DNA of 64,000 nt from Protonemura montana (lineage: Eukaryota; Arthropoda; Insecta; Plecoptera; Nemouridae), in NCBI GenBank assembly GCA_947568835.1, contig OX387605.1, forward strand, positions 5,084,001 through 5,148,000, read 5' to 3'. Each line of letters begins with the position of its first letter. Positions within the stretch are counted from its first letter, which is position 1. Of this stretch, positions 33,690 through 47,752 are shown piece by piece. Under the pieces are notes generated by a model. The model was given only the letters and a program-made list of their open reading frames with translations, had not been told where the DNA came from and did not search any database. Position numbers and translations under genes: made by a program.

Positions 33690-36528
33690 CTCCTTATCAC
33701 CCCATCGCCCCTAAGCGCCGCGACGCTTCATGCGACGTCGTGCGTCTTGCGGCATGATAAGACGCTGCCAATGCGATCGGCTCAATAAACAACGAATGAA
33801 TGATTAGTTATTGGGACCGAGACGAAGGGGGATATGAATAATGAGAAAATGGTTATGGATGATTTTTTTGTGCTGTGGTCGTCAAAAAAAAAAAACGAGT
33901 TAGCATCCACCGTGTTTTTGTGAAATGTGCCACCTTTGACGATTTAATGTGAAGCTTGGGATAAATTGGTGATTTAATTCTTGTCCCTTTTAACAAGGGT
34001 GTTAGTTAACGTTCGGATAAAAATACATAAATAAACCCGCTTTTATTCAAATTAACAACACAATATGGGAGCGATTAAAATTTTATTGAGTTATAAATTT
34101 GAAGAAAATCATGTTGCATTACTTATTTTTGACAAAGACTAATATTTCATCTACCTGCTGAGCGAGCATTAACGACCCAGTTTTGATAGGATTTTAATTT
34201 TTTTATAATGCTATACTACAATTATAGGGCCATATTTTTACAATCGCTTACTCAACGGTCTAATATGGTGGTTTAGAATAGCTAAGCGGCGGCAATCCAT
34301 CAAGCAGCTGCTGTTCAATTTATGAGCGAAAGTGGCGCGGGGATTCTCGATCGAGCAGCTATACAATTCTACATGAGGTAACAGTGTCTTACACTTGATT
34401 TGAACGCTTAAGTAGCGTCTCAGAACTCAGAAGAGTGGAGTGAACATTTCTAGGAAAATCAAACTAGAATCTAATATTATTGTTTTAAGCCTCCTGTTTC
34501 CCCGACTTTTAGCTTTTCAATTCATCAAGGGTGATAGCAGTTGCGACCTTTCTCCGATAACAAAAGAACCCCAAAAACATCTACCAATCGCCTTGCCTAG
34601 GCAACCTAAATGGATCTAACTAAAGACCAATGCCAGTAGTGCAAAGACCTAAAATATTTTAAAATTTCAATATAAAATTAACCCGAAAATAGACGTTTTT
34701 TGCTAACAAAATCAATAAGTGAAAGCTTGGTGATTGGAAAGCTTAACTGTTGTGGTGGAGCGGCGCAGCAAGTTCAAGGTCACAAAGCATCAAGATGGCG
34801 ACGATGAGTTGGTGGACATTGAAAACGGCTATCAAAATCTCCCTCGCTGCCGAAAAGCGTGACATCCAAGCAATTCAAAATAACAAACACAATTAATTTA
34901 CACTCAAAATTCAATTCCGTAGTCATATTTTCCGAGATCATTAATTTTCCATGACGCAGAGGGGGGAAATGACATCGCTGATGTAGCACGAGTAAACAAG
35001 TTTACGTAATATGAAAGTAAAGAAAAGATGTCTACGATGCATAAAAATACAATGGCTGCAGTCATGCTAGAGAAATGGCAAGGGATGAGGAGTGGGTACC
35101 ATCCAGGACGAAGATGAGGAACTGTGGGATGAGGCGGGATGTGGAATCACTCCCAAAGGGATGGCTGGACCCGCGACAATAACCAGATATCTCGTGGCTT
35201 GCCGCCCCCTCCACCCCTTGCTCGCCGACTTCTGAATCATTAACAGAACAAGATAAGACCCCAGTCGTATCTATCAGATCTAGCTCCTTGATCCCGCTCC
35301 TTCATAGCAAAGACGGACGAGTGTCTACAGGAGCGCACATTATTCATCCCAAGACTAGAGCTCCACATTTTGGCGAATACTTTGTAGAGCCTTGAAGCTT
35401 ATCGGGGTATTTTGGTACCTAGCGAATGGTTTAATAGCTATTACATCTTGCGGCCATGTTTACTATGTTGATAAAGCAATGAGCTACAATAGTTTTGCAG
35501 TCATGTACTTGATTGAAAAAAATAAGAGCGCACTATTCTCTACATTATGAAATCCCGTGGATCAATACGGATCAATAACTTAAACCATAACATCGAAACA
35601 TTTATTTTATATCGTGCAACCCTTCTTTAGGGATGTGGGAGGAAGGCGGTGGTTGATTTCTAGAAAGCGAAGACTTGGCCATTATACACGATAGTAAACA
35701 AGTAAAACGTTGTGCGGCAGAATTGGGATGGCCCTAGGTCAAGTATGTCAGCCTGTGAAATGTCGTCGGGGGGTTTGAAACGTTGCTGAATCCCCCGGGG
35801 GTACTGTCACCCTCTCAGTTTCTCTGAGAAAATACACTTCGACATCAGAACATCGCCAAGAGGTCGCTCTTTTTGCGCCGAATCGTAAATCTGCGTGCCG
35901 CTACCGAACTGCAAGATTGGCAAAAAAAAACTATGGAGAAACTAAACTTGTTCTTAGTTATTGCTAAATTTATTTTTTGTCTTGGATACTTTACAAAGAT
36001 AGGAATAGTTTAATTTTTTAAATAAAATGCGATTTGAGTAACAGTTTTTTTTTCACCACATAAATGCTCTTGGAAAGAATCGTGGAAGTCAGCGCGTAAA
36101 CAGGAGTCAAGTAAGGGATGTTTAGCAATGTACTCAAATGAGGAATTATGCCGAACGACTGACGCCCATTGCGTATTTGACACGGCGATATTATGCACCT
36201 AAGCCAAAAAGTGCGTGACTAGAGCAGTTTGCTCTGACTGAAAATCTCGTATATCAATGACCATTTCATCAGCTCCATAATTAAGCGGCTTTATGACATA
36301 ATAATGGCACTAGTTGACCCTAACTGCTTCCGGTGTTTCTGTGTCGGTATATACTTCCATTCTCTATCAAATAAATTCCAGCGTAGACCACTCATTTCAG
36401 AAAATTATTTGAGAATACTAATGTAATAAGGGGTTGCTTACATTATTTGCGTGCTATGTACGATTTTTTTTTTTGCCAATTGATGTAATTTTATAAGAAA
36501 CAGTATTCAGGTGCCATCGGTCAAGAAA

Positions 36529-36800
36529 TTATTCTGGTCGAAACGCATATTTCCAGATCCCTGCACCCCTCAAGACATTAGAGGTCAGACACCCAACAAC
36601 ACACACCCCTACTACAGCAAGAAGAGTAAGTAGCTTCCTGGACTGTCCCCTGTTCGTTCCAATACCGTGAACCATCAACTCCCGCATCGTATTCGACGCC
36701 AGCACAACGACGTCGTCCACACACCCCGACGCCCGATGTCTTATCTGTGAATGCAACGCCTCTAGGCATTGTTCCATGGGGGAAACACTGCATTCGATAC
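36529..36800 (-). pseudogene. Possible non-LTR reverse-transcriptase remnant
   Basis: On the minus strand the frame 36529-36777 contains SGCVDDVVVLASNTMREL. This resembles the (Y/F)ADD active-site region of LINE-type reverse transcriptases (GYADDVVVLA...), with Tyr-Ala replaced by Cys-Val. A few residues upstream is VSPMEQCLEAL, which is vaguely like the VLSPLLWN...L segment that precedes it. Nothing convincing follows, and the other open minus frame (36578-36937) suggests frameshifts. This rests on one short motif, so it may be chance. Confidence 0.2.
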
Positions 36801-37624
36801 TTGTGTTGCATACAAAATGCCAGTCTTGGCGGACAATATACGATACGACCTCTCTGCCAGTTTGGTTTATGGAGGCTCGTGGAGGCGCCAGGTTTCGGTG
36901 GAAACGGGGGAAGGGGACCGCAAGACGCGACGTGCATACGGAATCAATGTCTGGCGATCGCTGGGGACTAATCTTGGTGGTTTAAGCTTCCTTGGTTTAA
37001 GATCGTGGGCTTACGGAGAACCGTAACCAGACGAATAATGGATGGTGGTGGAGGTGCCAAGTTTATTTAAGCTGTACTCGCAGTTTTTACTTTTAGTCTC
37101 AAGGTGGCTGCGGCTAGAGTTTCATTTTAAAACGAAAAGTATTCTGGCTAACCATTGTGCAAGACAAGTTTTAATTCGTTTTGATTGGTTGCGATCTGAA
37201 TGATTTATCTGATAAAATAAAAAATTTAATGGAAATGAAGTTCTCGTTCTTCCGCCAAAACTAATTACAATTTTAAACTCAATCCTTTCTCGTTTTAAGA
37301 TTGTTTCTTCGCTTGATGTTGCGAGCATTTACTTGCACAGAATTTAATACCTACCACTCAATTAACTGCTCGCAATTTATTGCGAGAAGACAAAAACTAT
37401 TAGTGTTTAGTGATCATTATATGAGAATTATTGTTACACGCTTTGAATCCAATTTGTAGTTAATTTATATATTTACTAAAAAAAAAAGTTAACGCAATCA
37501 ACAAGTATCGTGAAAACAGCAAGCTTTAAACAAGCATAAAATTACTGCAGCGCACAAAAAAAATTTTGATTGTTAATTACCATAGAGAGACTTGACAGTA
37601 ATGAGATCGGTAGCCTGAGACGAG

Positions 37625-37670
37625 TCCATTCCAGCCAGAGTACGAACTGATCTTCCATTCCAGCCAGAGT
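37625..37670. repeat. Spaced 17-bp direct repeat
   Basis: TCCATTCCAGCCAGAGT occurs at 37625-37641 and 37654-37670, 29 bp apart, exact. Confidence 0.9.
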
Positions 37671-37870
37671 TTTCTTTTACCTTTCGAGACCGAACTTCTG
37701 CACCGGCCAACGGCCTCTGGCAGCTTTATAAAGTTATGGCAACAGAATCGGTGAAAAGTGAAGAGTGAAATTCGACGGGCATAAGACCAGCCGGAGATAG
37801 TATCATCAGCACAAGCAAAAGCTCAACTCTCAAAAGTTTCAAATGCGTCTCCATCTATTTCTCCCTTAAT

Positions 37871-37885
37871 CCCCCTCCCCCCCCC
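37871..37885. repeat. C5-T-C9 tract
   Basis: Cytosine run interrupted by one T. It resembles the other poly-C tracts at 10072 and 50884. Confidence 0.9.
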
Positions 37886-39410
37886 AGATTCAGCAAAACC
37901 CAAAACTCTCGCGCGCCCCAAATCTAAATCCAAAGGCAAATTGGATCCGCCTTCAGACAAACGCTCGAGAAACAACGAGCGGAAATCCACGCAACAATAT
38001 AATCCATTTATGGGATATTCTTCTTGGGCCACGCGATCAGAGATACTGGTGTAAGAAGTCGCATTTAGAGGGTGCCAACATTTTTGGGTCCGTATGTACC
38101 GTCCAAGTCAAAATAAGAGAAAATTCTGCACAGGTGCCGTAATTTCGTGTACCAGGTATTCACGAGGCATTCAAAAGGGGCATGAATTTATTCAGGGACT
38201 ATCGTCGAGAGCAAACTTTCTACAAGTTGCCTTGTTTGGTACTTAAACTTTTCAACCTAGTTTAAAGCTCGCAATTGCGAAGATGTTTTATTTCGCAGCG
38301 ATGGAGAACATTTAAATTATTTTAAGTTCAGGTGTCTGGCTTCATTGTGGCAGGGTAAACTAGTTAATAGGCGTTGGTACTTAAATTGAACGTAATAAAA
38401 TAATTGTAAGGTAGGTATCTGTCTGTAGTTTCAGTTTCGTCGTCGAGTTTGCTCGGGAGCTGCTGGATGGGTGGGGCAAGTTCCATTAGTTCCTAAGAGT
38501 TCTTTGTGCTTGCTTCAAAGTGAACCCCTTGAGGTTTTGCGGAAGAAGTACGTGCAGAATATACGTAACGAGTACATAGCCTGTGTACAAGTGCTCACAT
38601 TACTCTACGACGAAACTAGAGCGAAATTATTAAATTACGAGAAATATTAGCGGAAAATTGTACTTCTTTTAACACAAAAAAAAGGTAAAGCTGTTTGCAA
38701 GAAAAGCTACATAAAATTCGGATTTGTGTAATTAAGCAAATTTGCTCTAAGCACAATCATGAGAAAGGAAGAAAACTTGTGAAAAGTTTTGCTAACGAGG
38801 TGCGATTAATAAGGAATGGTAATAATGTATACGGACTCTCCGAGTGAGGTTGTGTGCCCAAGTCAACCACTGTCTTATATTTTTCTCTCGAAATAAATAT
38901 CATAAGCGCAGTTTCTCGCTTCAACGGAGTTGCGTTTAATTTCCGCTCACAAGTTTCCGTAGAGCGCATTATGATCAAAAAAAAAAAAACTCCATCCACA
39001 TCTTCCCAAGCATCTGGCGCCATTTTATATATAAAAGTATTTTTAAAAATTGTCTCTGTTTAGTTGGCATGGCATGATTATCGCATTGAGCTCTCCAAAG
39101 TAAAGCCCTGGTTTAATTTCGATTAAAAAAAAACCCTGCGCAGTTCTGCCAACGTCTTAAACACAGCGAGTCGCATAAGTTGAGCGTAAATCTGTATACT
39201 CCTTAATGACTTAGAAATTATTCAACCCCTTCTAAAACGTTAAGCAGTAAGCAAGTTAATATAGCAAAGTCTACGCATATGCGCGCCAACAAACACTACA
39301 ATAATTAACTAGGGCTAAAGAAATTAAGACCATCCTCTTACGTATAGCTATAAGCATCCTAAATCGCCGAGTGTAACGCACCTATCCTCCGAGCGCACAG
39401 ATAAGCCCAT

Positions 39411-39490
39411 GGGGAAGATCTGAAACGGGGAGATCTGCACCGGGGAGATCTGCACCGGGGAGATCTGTACCGGAGAGATCTGAAACGGGG
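39411..39490. repeat. 15-bp tandem repeat with AGATCT core
   Basis: Five units of GGGGAGATCTGCACC type (first is 16 bp with an extra A; first and last end GAAAC, fourth GTACC), plus a terminal GGGG. Each unit carries the palindrome AGATCT and a G4 run, so five or six regularly spaced G-tracts result. Confidence 0.9.
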
Positions 39491-42400
39491 TAATCCATAT
39501 CAGAATTGAAGCTTGCAGTCTGCATGGCAGTAACTAAACTATATGAATGCTATTCCCATGGTAATTGGTAACAGGATATATACCTCGGTATTACAGTAAA
39601 CGTATACCTCAGCGCGGTGTAAGTTAGCAACGAGCATATATAACGCCTCACCCCCTAGCGGCACGCGCGTACATCGGTGTAAGCCACGTGAGGTAAGCTG
39701 GCTGGGATTAATTCCTTAGGCCCCCACCGCCGCCCCGACAATTGTCGTAACCACCCCCTGCCCCCCTGCACCCCTGTTTGATTAACTTACCTAGAGATCA
39801 GGGCGAGGGTTTCTGGGTAAATGGTGCTAATTTGAATGAAATGGTTAGACGAAACGCGGCAAAGGAAAGGGGTTGCTTGAAGGAAATAAGGTGATAGTAA
39901 GGGTGAGTTAAGGACGGTGACGCACCCCCAATCGTTCGCTCATTTACGGTTGGCTGTTCGCGACTTTAGCGAGACGGATGTATGTAAACTGTGCGCAGAT
40001 AAAGTCTAATACACTTCGTCGGAGAATTTAATATAAATTGTTTCGTTGTGTTGCAGCAATCTAGTTAGTTGGTGTTGGTTTATGGCTGGCTGTGTATAAT
40101 TTTCCACGCCATTAGCATAACGAAATTAGCCGTTTTAGAGAATTTTCTCAAGAGCTCGAGGTTTTAGTTTGATAAGGAATGTAGTAAATTACGTTCCGAA
40201 GACACTGGAAGCAACTGCAAGGAAATTAGATAACGAGGCTGGAGAATGAGAGAAAGGCTTCATTCATGATTCCCTCTGTCTAGTAATACGTAACTCATTC
40301 ATGAATACTAACGAATGATTTTTTTTGGGGACAAAAGTGTTTTCATCTTTCCATGAGAGTTTAAAAAATCATACATGAAAAACAAAGTCATCTCAATTCT
40401 CAGTTTATGACCTCCTTGGCATAACTTTGATTACCTGCTTGTGTATTGCACTGGAATTTTTCTGTTTCCCTCACATGTTACATATCGCTACAGACAATTG
40501 TTTTCGGCGAGAAGCCAATCACTCTGTAGCGACACAGAAATCTGTCCTGCAATGTTTTACAGTACTCAGCGGCATCCACGATGCAAGATGATTGGGAATT
40601 AGATCATGAACACAACAAAACTTACTCGAGTAAATAAATAAAAGAATTCCCTAAGCGGACGACGACGGTAATATTTTGTCGCGTGTTAAACAATGTTTTG
40701 TACCGATTGCGACACTGCTCCAATTTCCATCTCCACACAACACGAGCGACAAAAAGCGACTCCGTTTTGGGACTGAAATTATTTGCATTTACCACCGCTG
40801 TGTTCTTGTAGTCGTAACTATTTTATAGACAACATGTATTATAACTATACAGTGCGGCCATCGGAACGTCGTTCAAGATAAATTTTCCCTCCATTTAGAT
40901 TGGTTGTTCAGCGTTCTGTTAACTGCCCGTTAAGCCTATGGCGCGTCAGTTAAGCCTGGTTTTAGCAACGTTATTGGCTATTATCGTGACTTGATCCGTG
41001 CAGTTAGAACCTCCAACTATTAACCGGTTACATGGCTATTTGAGTGAACTTAATTTCAGTTCGTGGTCGACATACTGCCAAAAAGGAGAACTATTTGCTT
41101 TCCTTTTTGGATTATATTGTGCATGCAAGTGTAAAATTTGTCCGCCGAAATAGTAGTTCGCCATGTTTCGGAAGTACGTGGATATGGTGTATCCCACAAA
41201 CGCAGGTGCATCGATTTCTAACGACGGGTCTTTTTAGACGCATTTCTAGAAGTCAATATTAACCATTCAAACATGTTTCTGTCAGAATCGATTGATTTGG
41301 CCTCGTTGTCGAATGTATTGCCCTGTATTGCAATTATATTTCTGGTGTAAACTTGATGAGTAGGGTTGAGGATAGTTATATGAGTTGGCAACACAGCTTA
41401 GATGGTCAGGTAGAGACGGATTGAAATGGTGACACCTTACAAGAAAAACACGAATCGAACAAAGACCCTCCTAGTTGCCAATTGAAAACTTTAAGACGCA
41501 ACGCACCCAAGTTTTAGGGACGTATCGTACCACACAATCCATCCCGCTTATACGTATATAGGACAGAATAAAAATCCGCTCATGCCCTTGATGAATTCAT
41601 ATCAACTAAAACCTTGATAATGAGAGCATAAATTCATCTAATGTCATCATATTATTACACGTTCCTTTAAAACAATAGATTAAGAAATGAATTAGTTCCA
41701 CACGAAATAAGTCAACTGCTGCTCTGCTTTAAGATATAGTATGTGTACTACGCTAAGCGCAGATTGCCTAGATTAAATTTCAATTTAATTTATCAGGACG
41801 CTAAGCTAGTTAGAGCGGTCAGAGTGGTTCGCTCGTCTTGCTCATCTTGTGGCGAGTAGATCTGTGATAACAAAGGTTGTAAAACTAATAAGACAAAGCG
41901 TGCTTTCGAGAGATACTGGCGCGGAAATTAGCTTTAAGACAATCCTGGAGCTCTTCGGGAGGAACTTAGCCTCAGCTATCGCGCTGCTCTTTGCGGCGAG
42001 AAAACGAATTACAACTTGCGCCATTCAAATAAGTTGGTTTCATCCCTCGCCGCATCCTAGATCGCATCGCGGGATAATGTGTAAGGATACTCTTTTATGG
42101 TTTGCAGTGTTGTTTCAAGGAGTTCGGAAACAAAGAGTGAATCCTCAAAGGAAGTGCATGGAATACAACCAATCATAACATCTTCTAAAAGAAAAACGCC
42201 CTGTTCTTTTGTTAAAAGCCAAACGGTTTGTGTGAAAGGAAATTTATTTTTCCAGGGAGTTCCCTCCTTATTGTAATTGCCAGTTCATGAAAAAAATATC
42301 TTTTTGTGATAAATGAGTTTTAGGATAGATGGAATTAGACGGATTACACGAACGGCGTGGAACTGTGATGCGGAAAATTCATTTTCATCTCTCATTCTTA

Positions 42401-43116
42401 TTCGAGATCAAAACATTTCCTTCGCGCGCAGTGAAATTTAATTTTTTTAGTGTATACTTAGTGAGTGATCGTCCTGTCTGGCTTAAAAATATCCTATGGT
42501 TAATTTATTAAGGAATAAAGCTGATTTTCTCTCTGCACTACGGAAAAGTCTCTTGACATTTCTTTTTTTTTCTTCTTATTTCCGTTGAATATATAAGTTG
42601 TGTTTATATACGCGAACTGGCACATATCTTCACGTCGAAATTCTTGCCAAGTCTTTCTGTCTGAAATCGCGACCTCGGCCATAAGTTTTACAATTATTGG
42701 CAGCCACAACTGCAATTTTACATCTCATTTCCTTGAGAGGAAATAATCTTAAATCTATGACTTGTTACAAAATGACACTGCCTCGATGCCTCGTAAGTAT
42801 ATAACAGACCACTGATCCCAAAAAACCACAACGCATTTCTCTTCTTTGTACAGAATATATTATGTGGAAATACTCGTGCCAATTATTTCAGCAACCAATC
42901 AATTTTATGAGCTGCAATTTCGAAAACCCCATGTAATCACATCCCTTGTTTCATTTCAGGTCACAACCAACATCACTAAGCAGAAAAATCGCTCGAAACC
43001 ATGTAAAATAATGTTCCATGTCATTTTTGGTCAGTGGACATTGGCATGCCAGAGCAAATATTAATTAACAACATCAATATATCAAAATCTTTTTGAAAAC
43101 ATTATGATCTGGTTTT

Positions 43117-43137
43117 TATATATATGTATATATATAT
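43117..43137. repeat. (TA)n microsatellite
   Basis: TA dinucleotides with one G interruption. Confidence 0.85.
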
Positions 43138-43814
43138 GCGATACTATCCAGTTATGTGGATGCCAACATGGCCTCTAGCTTGCTAATCGAAGAAACATGA
43201 GTGATGAAAGCACTGCGTTGACGAGTCTGTTGGGCTATGAACACGAAAAACCCACCGCTGCAGCCAGTTCCACAAGCTTAAAACGTCGGAAATTTAATGA
43301 AACTCGCAAAATGTGCTAAGCAAGCGGCTCTCGCGATGCCAAAGTGTCGTACATTCTTATTTTATCCCTGCATCCACTCTGCCACCTTATAAATACAAAC
43401 AATATAAGATGGAGCCAACCGGAAATTATTCTTTAATCTTGCAAAAAATGCTAAACCCATAATTTTCTTCATGCATAATAATTATTATAATTTAATGGCC
43501 GACATTGTGAGCCCTTAAGAACAAATTCGTGTCACTTGGCTGAACGCAAAAACACAATTCAACAATAAAACCCTGTCAGCGCACTTAATCTCCGAGCTAG
43601 TGTAATTTCACTTGTATAAATTATTACAGAGAGACAGTTTTCTTCGTCTTACCAGCAGCCAGCCACCCCCAACACCACCCGTCCCCAACCACCAGAGCAT
43701 TATATTAATATTATTTTACCACCGCGGATCCATGTCAGGGTGCTTTTAGAAACAAGAAATACGAATCTGATAAAACATAAGCGTCGAGACGCCTTTACGA
43801 CATTTGCACGAAGA

Positions 43815-43844
43815 TGCCGACGCCGACGTCGACGTCGACGTCAT
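43815..43844. repeat. GCCGAC/GTCGAC hexamer repeat
   Basis: Five hexamers: GCCGAC twice, GTCGAC twice, then GTCATC. CpG-rich in an otherwise AT-rich setting. It produces the poly-arginine stretch in the plus frame 43740-43943. Confidence 0.85.
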
Positions 43845-44709
43845 CGAGTCTCTCATTTAACGACGCCTCGCGTCCTTGCTGGGAGTACAGACAGACGCGA
43901 CTTCAATTCTCTGGCTCGTTATTCAATTCATGTCGGCTGGTAATAAAAACTATATTTGTCTATAGAGACGGTACAGTGCTACACTTGCTTTATCAAACAT
44001 ACATGAATTTGTATGTTATCATCGTGGATCGTATAGTAAAATTAGCCGCCGGCGTCATCAGGGGGGTTCACGTTATGTGCGTAATGCACAAGTGCGTACA
44101 CCGCGTGTGGAATCGCCGCCCTTGTCAAGTAGGTGCGTAGGAGTGCGTGCGATTGTACTTGCGCTGGATAATCTTAGGTAATGCGTTCTTGCGTTCACGA
44201 ACAACTCGCGAAGAAGACAAATTATTTAGCCGCATGAACTAAACCTAAAGCCTGAAGCAATTGAAAACATGCGTGTGCTGAGAGTAAGGTGCTGTCCGTA
44301 AAAATGTTAAGACGGGTTTTTCAAAGGAAAACTATATTTGCAAAATTATGTGTTCTAGAAGAATTATCGTTGGATGTCACTCGGCCCTTCGTCCCAAGTC
44401 TCTCAAGCTCGCGAACAACGACCAAGTACATTAAGACTAAGGTACGCCACTGTAGGGAACTGCCAGTGGCCCGTATTGAATATTCAGAGCTTACTTTACG
44501 ATATCATTCACATACTACGATATCCAATATACTTCAGCATATTTATAACAAATTTTATTTTCTGATTTTGAATTGAACATACAGCTTGTGGACAAAAAGC
44601 AGTACGGGGAATACTAATGCTATTTATTTACGAACGAGTTATATAAGCACGATATTAGAAATTCCCGAGGAAAATGAAAAAATTGCAATTTTCTTTGCCC
44701 GTTGTTCCC

Positions 44710-44727
44710 TTTTTTTTTTTTTTTTTT
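44710..44727. repeat. T18 homopolymer
   Basis: Uninterrupted T run. On the minus strand it is an A-tract that could be the tail of a retroposed copy, but no recognisable body precedes it. Confidence 0.85.
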
Positions 44728-47700
44728 ATGAATGTTTTATATGTTAGCTCTGACAAACACGTGACTGGTGATATCTTCCTGATCTGACTGCTGATATCTT
44801 GCTGCTCTAAGATTATCAGCGCTGCCACGACATTGTGAACAGCCAATCCATGGCTGCCAATCCCTGGCTACTAATCCAACTGCCAATCCTTGGCTGGCTA
44901 ATTGCGCCGAAACTCTCAGCAACTGAATCCAAAAAATATTGTTCGCAGATGGTTGTCGTATTTCTGTCAACTAAACCGAATGTTGTTTCACTCCTCATTT
45001 CAGGATGGGAGAATTGGAAAGGCTGCAGCATTGGTGTGACTCCATGGGTGTGACCGACACTCATGCTTCGAAATTAACTTCTATTAGTAGTATGGAAAAG
45101 TGTGCGTTGTGCCAGTTGGTCCATAATTTTACTTGGGACGAGTCATGAAAAGTAACCAGGGAAATAAGTTGAAGTGCATTGCGATGAGGTACATACCTAT
45201 TTAAACGAACAAAGACACCAATTCGAAGACAATTCAAGCTATTGAGAGTTGAAACATTACAATTTCTTTCTCCGCGAATATTGTACGAATGCACATTGCA
45301 CTGACTTATAGGGTCAGTGTAAATAATAATATGTTTTCACTATTTCTTGAAAACGTTCATCCAAGCGCAAAAGAAAATGCTTTTCCAGCTGCATTGAATT
45401 CGAGAAAACATTAAACTTTGCATACCATCTGAGCTCCCTACAGAGAGACAAGTGCATCGCATTTGAAACGACGCGAAGCGAAGATTATTATCGCAGAGCA
45501 ATGCATCAAATATGTTTTACTTTCCACTACATTTTCTTGACTTTCCCGGCACACCGCACATTCAAGTGAAGGTACTTGAAAACTTTTTCTCGGCAATATA
45601 AGCATACAAGTCCAAGTACATTCTAGTAGTTCTACGGGCCGGTACCAAACCATGGGATTTCTGTACCATGCATAATGGAAAACCTTTACCATAAGCTTTA
45701 ACCTCATGTAAAGTCGTACGCTCTACTCGACGAGGAGTTTTCAACCCAGAATGTTTACCTCCATTTATATCGCGAACACTTTACCGTTACATTCAAGGGG
45801 AAATGCAGGCAGGCACGCTTTAAGAAAATGCAAAGTATTCAATTTCACCTTCTTTTCCAAACGCACATTTCACGACAAGCGGAAACTGTCGTCTATTTCT
45901 TGTCGCCATTCTTAAGTTAACGATAATTACTTGTCATCTCGCAAGTTCGCATCCCTCAGGGCTCAGAAAGACAGCAACTCCTTCTTATCCCCTTCTTATT
46001 TGGGGACGCTCGGCAATCACCTCTCACGAGCCATCACCGTTACGTGGCGTAAGATAGATTGAAGACAAACTTGGGGACGCAAGCGAAAATCAAGATTAAA
46101 TTACCTGACACACAAAAACCAAATTGTCTGCCTCTCTTTAGCGCCGACGAGCACCAAACACATATCCAGGCGCGTCATTTGTGAAAATCATCTCTCCCCC
46201 CTAACGTCTTCCCCAAAGACCGTCTTCCCTCTCTCTTTTCATGTCTTCTAGAATGTCAACTGGTGAATTCATTCGGAGCCATTGAGAAATCACCAAATTG
46301 GCAAGACACCAATCGCATTGATTAGTCGTCTGGTATGTAACTCAATTCGGTGTCTAACGTGGTGAATGACTAAGTGAAAAACATCTTGTCGTACACCCGT
46401 CAAACTCTCATGTCATACTCAAGCATAAAATTATAATTTCAAACAAAAATCTGCCTCTGGCCAACTACGGCAATCATCTTCGGAATCTGTGTTGAAAGCG
46501 TAGCAACGTTTTCCGTGCGCGACAACGCCGAGTCGACATGCTTACAACTCAATAAGCGAGAAAACCGTCCTCATAGGCAGTAGATTTGTAAAGCTTTGAA
46601 TGTTTTAACTGAAAAGCACGTAGAATATTTTTGAATAATTCATGTCCATCTGGTGGTGTATACATGACCGCGTCAAGCGGAGCGTCTCTGTTTGTACCAT
46701 GGTTTGTACCAGCCTCATGAGCGGCTGGTTGGAACAAGAAGACCCACGCGTCAGGCTGCCATCTTGTCAACTAGGGCTCAGACACTATCAATAGCAATCA
46801 AGTTGCAGAGCAACAGGCCGCAAGTCTGAATTGACGGGTTTAATTAAACACGTATATGCACGATGATTCGGCACAAAGCGATATTGGAAATGGATCCAAA
46901 GGTAAAGTTATGTGATTGTACTTATTCGCAAAGTATAAATCCATAGCATGTTGTGAATAGGTGAATCCACACCATTCGCAGAGTGCCCTTCACACAGGGA
47001 AGTCAAGATATGTATCTCGGCTTCAATTTATACTTACGATCTGACAATGACATTTGAAATCGATTGCTGAGTGGGGATTTGCATTGATAATTCACTCAAA
47101 CTTGACATGCTCTAATTAAATTTAAATGTGTGGTTATGCATTCATGATGATATACCCATCTCCTACTTCCTCACCTCCTAAACCACGTGCTACCTAAAAT
47201 GGCACAGTCCTTTTCGGCTTTACGAATTGTCCATTGAGAATCATCTTCAACCCCAAACCTCAACACAGTGGTACTTGCCGCTTATGGTTCAGTCTTTTTT
47301 CTTATAATTATCGTAAACACCTTCGAAAATCACACAATTATTTTAACGCGCGTTTTGAATACACATTGCACCAGCCAAGCTACACAACGACCGAATATCC
47401 ATCCAAAATATCGCTCACCCTAAGAGCCAAATTGATATTTGGCCAATTCCAGCAGTGTAGCGCAGCCATAAGACCATCCATTACACGGTCTGCCAATGGT
47501 TACATAGCACCATTCCAGCATGCAATATAGAATTACATCTGGCTGCAATAATATCGCCCGGTGCTAGGGTCATCTCTTGCATATGTCACCACAACGCCAC
47601 CCCACCGCCGCGGCGCTCTTGACCACATGCACTATCTTATAGGTCCATGTGTGGAGGATGGGCGTCGGTGGCATGTTCACAGCTGGCTCGTATGGCTTTC

Positions 47701-47731
47701 ATTACATTCTTCTGCATACCACCCTCATGTT

Positions 47732-47752
47732 ACACACACACACACACACACA
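47732..47752. repeat. (AC)10 microsatellite
   Basis: The longest dinucleotide run in the window. It inserts Thr-His repeats into the small plus frames that cross it. Confidence 0.9.

Larger units (their letters stand above)
29007..36500. other. Intergenic or intronic DNA, no supported gene
   Basis: AT-rich sequence with GC-richer patches (30240-30400, 31480-31600, 33600-33740). Short repeats are listed separately. At 31931 GGTTCAAATCCAG resembles a tRNA B box but has no A box or cloverleaf around it. No domain was recognised in any frame. Confidence 0.5.
36801..47731. other. Intergenic or intronic DNA, no supported gene
   Basis: No recognisable gene. Small tandem repeats and microsatellites are listed separately. 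A loose set of CCAATCC(A/C/T)TGGCT repeats lies at 44840-44905. Opposed small frames at 41842-42178 and 44816-45064 have no family resemblance. Confidence 0.5.

Noticed and set aside
36770-36798. GGGGGAAACACTG followed by CATTCGAT, resembling a hAT end with 8-bp duplication
   Set aside because: Only the last 11 bases match the hAT pattern, no second end or repeated octamer was seen, and it overlaps the possible reverse-transcriptase remnant.
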